The notes beneath the pieces were generated by a model. That model was not told where the DNA came from and did not search any database. It saw only the letters and a program-made list of their open reading frames with translations. Made by a program: the position numbers and the translations under genes. From Devosia sp. (lineage in GTDB: Bacteria > Pseudomonadota > Alphaproteobacteria > Rhizobiales > Devosiaceae), in contig JADJPS010000013.1 of the NCBI GenBank assembly GCA_016713105.1, forward strand, positions 1 to 13,315: 13,315 bases of DNA. The letters run 5' to 3'. Positions 8,341 to 13,315 of this stretch are shown in pieces; the first letter of the stretch is position 1, and every line of letters begins with the position of its first letter.

Positions 8341-9366
8341 TCAGCCTGCCTTGGCAGACAGTTGCCCCACTGCCCTGACGAGTGCCCTGAGATAGCCGGT
8401 CTGGTAGGCGCGGCCACGGTGGCTCCAGCGTGTGTCGTTGGGCATGTGGGGAACATGGTCATCCATCATGAAGCCGTCGAAACCGACGCGATGCAGGACC
8501 TGCATGGCTTCGACGACGTCGAAGTCGCCCTCGTCGATGAAGGTCTCCTCGAAGTCTTCGGTGACACCACGGATGTTGCGGAAATGCAGATAGGCCAGCT
8601 TCTTGCGCTCGCCGAAATAATTGAGGCCCTTGAACATTGTCTCGACGCTCATCTCGGACCAAGTGCCCATGCAGTAGCCCAGCCCGTGCATGAGGCTCGG
8701 GGCGATGTCCTCGATGGCGCGGCGATGCGCCTCGAACGAGCTGAAGATGCGGGCAACGCCGTAGAGTTCGGGCACCGGCGGGTCGTCTGGGTGCAGCGCG
8801 AGTGTGACCTTGGCGGATTCGGCCACGGGCAGGACGCGCCTGATGAAGTACTCGTAGCGTTCCCAGATCTCGTCAGCGGAGATGCGACGTCCGAAGGCCA
8901 GCGGTTCGTCCTCGATATCGGCGCGCCTGAAGGCGTTGCTCACGGAGCCGCCACGGGCGGGCGATGCCCAGTCGGAGCGGTGAACCTGCAGCAGCATGAA
9001 GCTGTAGCCGAGGCCCGGTATGCCGGCGCGTCCCATTGCCTCGATCGTGGCGCAATAGGCATCCAGCTCGCGCTCCCGATCAGGCCCGGCGGTCTTGATC
9101 TCCCGCATCATGCGGACCGGGACGTTCTCCATGGATTCGAGGCGGAGGCCGTGCTTCTGGACGAGCTCGTGCAGCCGGGCCAACTCGTCGTAGCGCCAAC
9201 TGGGGTTGTGCTGATTGAACGTATAGTCCGGCTGGCCGAGCGCCCATCGGTTGTCGCGCATGTCAAAGTCGAGGGCGTTGTAGCTGACGCCGTCGACGCC
9301 GAGCATTTTCGCAAACTCCAGATCCTGCTCGTCGATGGCTTTGAACTGACCGGCGGCAACGCGCAC
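8341..9366 (-). CDS. uxuA: Mannonate dehydratase family protein
   Basis: This TIM-barrel dehydratase (EC 4.2.1.8 family) converts D-mannonate to 2-keto-3-deoxygluconate in hexuronate breakdown. The GTG at 9366 is preferred because GAAGGAGG (9379-9372) precedes it by 5 nt. Another in-frame GTG at 9417 would add 17 residues of low family likeness. From 9366 the protein has 341 residues. Family landmarks, in order, are ALHPDDPPVP (about 190-199), CMGTWSEM (232 onward), LHFRN (260 onward), EGDFDVVEAM (about 279-288), DDHVPHM (302 onward) and WSHRGRAYQTGYLRAL. His192, Cys232, His261 and Asp302 or 303 match the metal-binding positions of characterised UxuA enzymes. It is shorter than E. coli UxuA (394), as many alphaproteobacterial relatives are. 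It opens the minus-strand cluster, and the binding-protein gene begins 29 bp after its stop. Paralogues with other aldonate substrates exist, so the exact substrate is less sure than the fold. Confidence 0.87.
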   Translation of the reverse strand: MRVAAGQFKAIDEQDLEFAKMLGVDGVSYNALDFDMRDNRWALGQPDYTFNQHNPSWRYDELARLHELVQKHGLRLESMENVPVRMMREIKTAGPDRERELDAYCATIEAMGRAGIPGLGYSFMLLQVHRSDWASPARGGSVSNAFRRADIEDEPLAFGRRISADEIWERYEYFIRRVLPVAESAKVTLALHPDDPPVPELYGVARIFSSFEAHRRAIEDIAPSLMHGLGYCMGTWSEMSVETMFKGLNYFGERKKLAYLHFRNIRGVTEDFEETFIDEGDFDVVEAMQVLHRVGFDGFMMDDHVPHMPNDTRWSHRGRAYQTGYLRALVRAVGQLSAKAG

Positions 9367-9634
9367 AACCCCTCCTTCAGGCAGAAGACCCGCCTCTTTG
9401 CCTCTGGGCGTCGACACCCACGCTTAGCGGCATCGGATAGCGCATTATCCAAATCTGTGAAAGCCAAAAACGTTTTTTGAGAACAAATATGACGCTTGTT
9501 TAGAAATATATATAGATATTGCACGAAAGGCGCGGGTATGTGTGGGTGGAGTGATGTCGGCATTGCCTGCAGGCGCGGCCCGGTAGGCCGGAGTGGCGCT
9601 TCCGGCACGTACGAGAAGCAGAAGGAGTGCGCCA
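9367..9634. promoter_or_regulatory. Divergent promoter region between uxuA and the GntR regulator
   Basis: This 268-bp intergenic region has an AT-rich core (about 9445-9525) in otherwise GC-rich DNA. It holds three symmetric elements: GGATA-N6-TATCC at 9435-9450, the palindrome AAAAACGTTTTT at 9466-9477, and AACAA-N9-TTGTT at 9482-9500. A TATATATAGATATT stretch at 9507-9520 could hold a -10 element. Short inverted repeats of this type between a GntR gene and its target operon are typical operators, but I cannot say which one is bound. No -35/-10 pair stood out clearly for either strand. Confidence 0.6.
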
Positions 9635-10110
9635 GTGGCACAGCGAAATACCGGCTATGAGCGATTTCGGGCGGCGCTGCTCGACGGGCGCGTGCGGCTG
9701 GGGGCGACGCTGACCCAGAGCGATCTGTGCGTAATCCTCGACATGTCGCTATCGCCCATGCGCGAGACCATGACCCTGCTCCAGGAGGAAGGCTTGATCA
9801 CCGTCCGCAAGCGCGCGGGCGTGCAGGTCTTCCACCCCGACATCGACTTCTTCAGGGCCAATTTCCAGATGCGGATGCTGCTCGAGAAGGAGGCCGTCCG
9901 GCGCTTTGCCCGCAACGCGTCTTTCGAGCAACTGGATGAGCTGACGCAGATTCATGAGGCATGCGTCGCCGACTTGCGGCAGGCTCATCCGCGCTCACGG
10001 AGCATATCGAGGTACTGCGGCGTGCCCGTGAACGCGATGCCGTCGGCGCACACGATGCCCTCGACGTTCACTTCCGCGCCGTGATGAACCGAACCTTCGG
10101 ATCGGCGTGA
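9635..10110 (+). pseudogene. GntR family regulator (FCD subfamily), frameshifted and C-terminally truncated
   Basis: This is a transcriptional regulator with a winged-helix DNA-binding domain and an FCD ligand-binding domain. GTG at 9635 is favoured by AGAAGGAG at 9620-9627; a GTG at 9593 is also in frame. The HTH spans about residues 8-65 (FRAALLDGRVRLG, LTQSDLCVILDMSLSPMRE, LLQEEGLITV). The FCD part begins FQMRMLLEKEAVRRFAR. A frame change near 9985 gives SSALTEHIEVLRRARERDAV and then HDALDVHFRAVMNRTFGSA, ending at TGA 10108-10110. Normal FCD regulators are about 220-240 residues. This one has about 158 and lacks the last helices, including the final conserved metal-binding His. Its divergent position suggests it once controlled the uxuA cluster, with a sugar acid as the likely effector. 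DNA binding might survive but ligand response probably would not. Confidence 0.85.
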
Positions 10111-10500
10111 GCACTCGGGCAGCTGCGCCAGGCACGAACTCCCTGACGTTCGCAACCGGCGCAAATATTACGGGGGCCTCCAACCTCTACGGACTCACCA
10201 GCAGGCCGCGACAATCGACAAGACCTCTGCAGCCGTGGAGCAGCTTGTTGCGGGGCCCGCTCTGCCAGACTAACCGGTCGACTGGGTTGTCGAACACCAT
10301 GCGATGGCCGCTCGCATCGACATCGGCTTCGGCGGAAGGACCAGCGATCAGGTCGACCCCCCAGGGCAGTGGTCTATCTTCCGGTCTGTCCGCCTGGCAA
10401 CTTCCCCGCCAGAAGTCGCGACGAAGACGACAGCCGTACGGAGCACGGGGGGCCAGTGCGAAGATCGAACAACACACTCAAGGCAAATGGCACGAGGCAG
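10111..10500. other. Gene-poor stretch with no supported coding region
   Basis: No reading frame here is convincing on either strand. A minus-strand frame ending at 10187 contains GVDLIAGPS (near 10340-10366), which recalls a conserved histidinol dehydrogenase segment. The residues around it do not continue the family. The start of the stretch may hold the decayed 3' end of the GntR gene, and the end may hold the decayed 5' end of the hisD-like gene. Confidence 0.5.
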
Positions 10501-10752
10501 GCGTCGTATTCCAGAGATTACCTAGCGCCCAAGCTCCGGCTGACCGAGCGCGATATCGAGGCGGCGATGGCGCAGTTGACGGCCCGCGACCTCGACGACA
10601 TCCGCTTCGCCCAGGACAATGTCCACCGCTTTGCCGAACACCAGCGCGCGGCGCGGCGCGACGTCGAGGTAGAAACCCAGCCCGGCGTCATCCTCGGCAT
10701 AAGGATTGCCGACGACAGCGTCGACGCCGAACTCTGCGCCACCGACCTGCTG
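10501..10752 (+). pseudogene. Histidinol-dehydrogenase-like remnant with internal deletion
   Basis: The translated stretch resembles the N-terminal part of the histidinol dehydrogenase (HisD) superfamily: YSRDYLAPKLRLTERDIEAA, then LTARDLDDIRFAQDNVHRFA, then RDVEVETQPGVILG. In the family this is followed by HRNIPV and a GAYVPGG-type motif, both missing here. After ILG the frame passes straight to IRIADDSVDAELCATDLL, which matches a segment about 120 residues further on (normally after AGPSEIL). It therefore looks like an in-frame deletion of the nucleotide-binding core. Similarity stops near 10752. No start codon with a ribosome site is seen, and the C-terminal half is absent. HisD paralogues near GntR regulators are often catabolic alcohol dehydrogenases (for example sulfopropanediol dehydrogenase HpsN) and have no role in histidine synthesis. 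This copy cannot be active. The first half of the match is firm; the second is weaker. Confidence 0.65.
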
Positions 10753-10811
10753 GCCATGTTGCCACCGTTCTGGGCTCGCACGGTTCCCGACGCAAGCGGC
10801 CAGACAAACGA

Positions 10812-10835
10812 AAGGGAGGGCCCGGGCCCTCCCTT
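10812..10835. terminator. Perfect 24-bp GC-rich palindrome, possible bidirectional terminator
   Basis: AAGGGAGGGCCC followed at once by GGGCCCTCCCTT forms a perfect palindrome of two 12-base arms. As RNA it would fold into a very stable stem with A/T base pairs at the foot, like many factor-independent terminators. There is no long T-run on either side, so termination is possible but not certain. It lies between the hisD remnant and the DUF2798 gene and would insulate them. Confidence 0.5.
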
Positions 10836-11022
10836 CGAACGGCGGTTCGCTGATCAGCTCCGTCGCTGGATTGTCACTGCGTCTTGCGCTGTGAACACGC
10901 GCTGCGGATGCGAGAGCCTCCGACATGGCGTTCGGTGCACGAATAAGATGCGAACGCTGCACGTTCCGTGGCGAACGGAAGCGTACCCGACTGGCAATGG
11001 TTCGATCAGGGAGTACTCAGGA
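10836..11022 (+). promoter_or_regulatory. Upstream region of the DUF2798-MFS pair
   Basis: These 187 bases hold no supported gene and should contain the promoter for the DUF2798 and MFS genes. An open frame crosses the stretch by chance, continuing the hisD remnant frame into the DUF2798 gene, but its residues here look like non-coding sequence. No clear -35/-10 pair was found. Confidence 0.35.
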
Positions 11023-11262
11023 ATGCCCGCTCGCTACGCCCTGATCCTCTTCGGCCTCATCCTCTCGGCCCTGATGTCGTTCCTCGTCTCCGGCATCGCT
11101 ACCTTCCGCAACGCCGGTCTCGTCGACGGCCTCCTTGGAACCTGGATCAACGCCTGGCTGCCGTCCTGGCTGATCGCCTTCCCGGTAGTGCTGGTCGCCG
11201 CCCCGGTCGCGCGCCGTCTGGTCGGCGTCCTCGTCAAGGCGCCCGCGCCCGCCTCGCGCTAG
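11023..11262 (+). CDS. DUF2798 family small membrane protein
   Basis: This is a 79-residue protein with two predicted membrane helices, about residues 5-25 (ALILFGLILSALMSFLVSGI) and 45-65 (WLPSWLIAFPVVLVAAPVARR). This pattern and the SGIATFRNAGL and WLIAFPVVLV segments match the DUF2798 family of small inner-membrane proteins of unknown function. The ATG at 11023 gives the usual family N-terminus (MPARYA). Only a weak ribosome site precedes it (AGGA, 11019-11022, very close). The MFS transporter gene begins 4 bp after its stop, so the two are surely co-transcribed. The gene is intact and of normal length. No function is assigned. Its neighbour hints at a link with efflux or membrane stress. 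Confidence 0.85.
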   Translation: MPARYALILFGLILSALMSFLVSGIATFRNAGLVDGLLGTWINAWLPSWLIAFPVVLVAAPVARRLVGVLVKAPAPASR

Positions 11263-11266
11263 TTCG

Positions 11267-12636
11267 ATGTCCTCTCATTCGTTCAAGGAGCAGGGCTGGC
11301 GCCTCGCCGCCCTCTCCCTGGCGATGCTGCTGCCGTCACTGGGCATCAGCGTCGCCAACATCGCCCTCCCCGGTCTGCGGGCGGCCTTCGATGTCACGAG
11401 CCAGCAGGCCCAATGGGTCGTCATCGCCTATCTGGTGGTCGTCACCTCGTTTCTGGTGACCGCCGGCCGGCTGGGCGACCTGCTCGGCCGCAAGCCGCTC
11501 CTCCTTGCCGGCATTGCCATCTTTTCCCTCGCGTCGGCGGGTGCGGTGTTCGCTCCCACAATCTGGGTGGTCGTGCTCGCCCGTGCCGTTCAAGGCATTG
11601 GCGCAGCGCTGATGATGTCACTCACTGTCGCCGCGGTCAGTGACGCGGTTCCGGCGGAACGCTCCGGCACAGCGATGGGGCTGCTCGGCACCATTTCGGC
11701 AATCGGCACGGCGGCCGGACCGTCGTTCGGTGGCCTGCTGGTCAGCCTGTTCGGCTGGCCGTCGATCTTCGTGCTGATGGCCAGCGCCGGACTGCTGGCC
11801 GCGGTGCTGGTCAGCATGCAGTTGCCCGCCGTCGCGACAGTCCACCGCCGGCCGGCCTTCGACCTGCCGGGTACTTTGGCCCTGATGCTCACCGTCGCGG
11901 CGTTCGCGCTGGCGACGACTCTGAGCCCAGTCACCTTCATCAACGGCCTGCTTGGTGGAATTGCCGTTCTGGGCGTGGTCGCTTTCGTTCGCATCGAACG
12001 GCGAGCTGCCGCGCCCCTGCTGCAGCTTGATCGCCTCAAGCGACCCGCCGTCGCGGCAGGACTGCTCTCTATCGGCCTCGTTTCTGCAATCGTGATGACG
12101 ACGCTCGTGGTTGGCCCCTTGCCTATCTCACCGGGTGCTGGGCCTGGATACGCGCTCGCGGGCCTCGTGATGACGATCGAACCACGGTGTCTGCCATTGT
12201 CGGTCTGCCCGCCGGACGTATCGTCGATCGCAGCGGCTCGGGCAGGGCCGGGTATTTCGGGCTGTTCACGCTCCTCGCGGGAACGGTCGCCATGATCCTT
12301 CTGCCTGGCGTTATCGGCCTTGCCGGCTATGTCTCAGGCCTCGTTCTGATCACCTCCGGCTATGCCCTGTTCCAGGCCGCCAACAATACCGCGCTCATGA
12401 CCGGTGCCCCCAAGGACCAGCGCGGCATAACCTCTGCCCTGCTGGCTCTGGGCCGCAACGTGGGCCTGATCACCGGCGCATCGGCAATGGGAACGCTGTT
12501 CACGCTTGGCTCGGGCGGCGCCGGTATGGCCAGCGGATCTGGACTTCAGGCGGTCTTCGCCGCCGCGTCACTGTTCGTTGTCCTTGCGCTTGGCCTGTCG
12601 GCCTGGGCGAACAAGATGGACGCGACCTCGAACTAG
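11267..12636 (+). pseudogene. MFS drug-efflux-type transporter (DHA2/EmrB-QacA-like), one frameshift
   Basis: This is a proton-driven major facilitator transporter of about 456 residues, of the drug-resistance type. The ATG at 11267 lies 4 bp after the DUF2798 stop. The first helix holds LLPSLGISVANIALPGL. WVVIAYLVVVTSFLVTAGRL follows and leads into the loop 2-3 motif GRLGDLLGRK. Motif C-like sequence occurs near MGLLGTISAIGTAAGPSFGG, which is typical of drug/proton antiporters. Hydrophobic helices continue to about 12175, where the frame must change to continue as TTVSAIVGLPAGRIVDRSG, then LVLITSGYALFQAANNTALM and GITSALLALGRN, ending at TAG 12636. The DHA2 family usually has 14 helices, and the length fits a short member. 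One indel separates it from a complete gene. Substrates cannot be predicted. No regulator gene is adjacent. Confidence 0.85.
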
Positions 12637-12691
12637 GAGTGTCTTTCCGCGCAAGACGCCTCTCCCACGCTCGCTGAGGGTGGACTACACT

Positions 12692-12715
12692 TCCCGCCGG
12701 CCGAGGCCAGCGGGA
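12692..12715 (+). promoter_or_regulatory. Hairpin overlapping the methyltransferase ribosome site
   Basis: TCCCGCCGGCC, a GA loop, and GGCCAGCGGGA can pair over 11 positions with one mismatch. The right arm covers the first four bases (12712-12715) of the Shine-Dalgarno-like GGGAGG (12712-12717) that serves the GTG at 12723. When folded it would partly hide that site. It could equally be a weak terminator for the MFS gene, although no T-run follows. Confidence 0.45.
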
Positions 12716-12722
12716 GGGAGTT

Positions 12723-13315
12723 GTGGCAGATCCACAGATCAGGTTCAGCGACGGTGCCGCCTACGAACTCTTGATGGGGCAATGGAGCCGGGACGCCGGT
12801 GCCATCTTTCTCGACTGGCTGCAACCTGCCGCCGGACTGGCCTGCCTGGATGTCGGATGTGGCAGCGGTGCGTTCTCCAGCCTCGTGGTCGAACGCTGCG
12901 CGCCCCGCTCGTTGCTGGGCATCGATCCCTCGGAGGCGCAACTGGATTTTGCTCGTGGTCGCGGTCTCGGGCCCGTGGCGACGTTCCGGAGCGGCGACGC
13001 GATGGAGATCGACCTTGCCGACCAGTCCGTCGATGTCGCCGTCGCCGCGCTGGTGATGCACTTCATGCCCGACACTTTGCAGGGGGTGAAAGAAATGGCG
13101 CGTGTCGTCCGTCCGGGAGGCCACGTAGCCGCCTACACCTGGACTCTTCAAACGGGCGGGTTCCCTTATGAGGCGGCGCATCGCGCGTTGCTTTGCGGCA
13201 GGGCTCGAGGTGCCTGAGCCACCACATCCCGAGGCGGGCCATGCCGATGAACTGGTCCGTCTGTGGCGGGCCGCCGGCCTCGAGGATGTCCGGCAACGGG
13301 CAATCTCCGTTACTC
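12723..13315 (+). pseudogene. Class I SAM-dependent methyltransferase, frameshifted, partial at window edge
   Basis: This encodes a methyltransferase of the Methyltransf_11/UbiE-like type, using S-adenosylmethionine. The GTG at 12723 is chosen because GGGAGG (12712-12717) lies 5 nt upstream and the protein then starts MADPQIRFSDGAAYELLMGQW, a common N-terminus for this group. The SAM-binding motif I is LDVGCGSGAF (about residues 41-50). The acidic residue of motif II is in GIDPSEAQLDFA. Later motifs are GDAMEIDLADQSVD, VMHFMPD and EMARVVRPGGHVAAYTW. Near 13190 the frame must change to continue as GLEVPEPPHPEAGHADELVRLWRAAGLEDV, which matches the normal C-terminal region and runs off the window. 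As written, the first frame stops at 13217. The acceptor substrate is unknown. It follows the MFS gene by 86 bp. Confidence 0.82.

Noticed and set aside
8311..9480. A 389-residue open frame on the plus strand opposite uxuA
   Set aside because: It is the complement of a clearly coding gene (UxuA motifs on the minus strand), shows no family features, and arises from codon bias in GC-rich DNA.
10187..10477. A 96-residue minus-strand frame as a real gene
   Set aside because: Only a nine-residue HisD-like motif stands out. There is no ribosome site and no continuing family match. It is kept only as a low-interest finding.
10369..11262. A 297-residue plus-strand open frame that could be called one gene
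   Set aside because: It joins the hisD-like remnant, a non-coding stretch with a 24-bp palindrome, and the DUF2798 gene, which has its own family-type start at 11023. The frame is open by chance in GC-rich DNA.
1..13315. Mobile elements, CRISPR arrays, tRNA or rRNA genes that could explain the rearrangements
   Set aside because: No transposase, terminal inverted repeats, regularly spaced direct repeats or tRNA-like folds were seen. The junctions remain unexplained by any visible element.

Overview
The window is GC-rich DNA with gene families typical of Alphaproteobacteria, most likely a soil or plant-associated Hyphomicrobiales (Rhizobiales) relative. This rests on base composition and on family types (Tat-exported sugar-binding protein, GntR/FCD regulator, tandem PPC-domain protein, SCP-x-type thiolase, DUF2798 protein), not on a database search. 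It holds accessory catabolic functions. No rRNA, tRNA, CRISPR array or insertion sequence was seen.

Layout. (1) Positions 1-4401, plus strand: the tail of an unidentified gene, then four tightly coupled genes (overlaps of 17, 8, 4 and 4 nt): a two-domain PPC/DUF296 protein, an SCP-x-type thiolase, an acyl-CoA ligase and a short-chain dehydrogenase (SDR1). Together they look like an acyl-CoA forming and thiolytic pathway for an unknown carboxylic acid. SDR1 stops half-way, next to the 3' end of a convergent gene cluster. (2) Positions 4370-9366, minus strand: a hexuronate/hexonate-type cluster, transcribed mannonate dehydratase (uxuA), sugar-binding protein, MalF-like permease, MalG-like permease, SDR2. 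No ATPase gene for the transporter is present. (3) Positions 9367-9634: an AT-rich divergent promoter region with inverted repeats, followed on the plus strand by a GntR/FCD regulator that has lost its C-terminus. (4) Positions 10111-11022: a gene-poor stretch with an internally deleted histidinol-dehydrogenase-like remnant and a perfect 24-bp palindrome. (5) Positions 11023-13315, plus strand: a small DUF2798 membrane protein, a drug-efflux-type MFS transporter and a class I SAM methyltransferase that runs off the window.

The main oddity is the state of the genes. By my reading there are about nineteen frame changes and two in-frame stops, spread over all gene blocks. Among recognisable genes wholly inside the window, only uxuA, the binding protein and the DUF2798 gene read cleanly. 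Several damaged genes return to their original frame and keep their catalytic motifs, which is what indel-prone sequencing produces. The truncations of SDR1, the regulator and the hisD-like gene look instead like real rearrangement and decay. Both may apply. I did not find a convincing new system. The best leads are the PPC protein coupled to CoA-dependent catabolism, the uronate cluster with an SDR in place of the usual reductase, and the rearrangement points.
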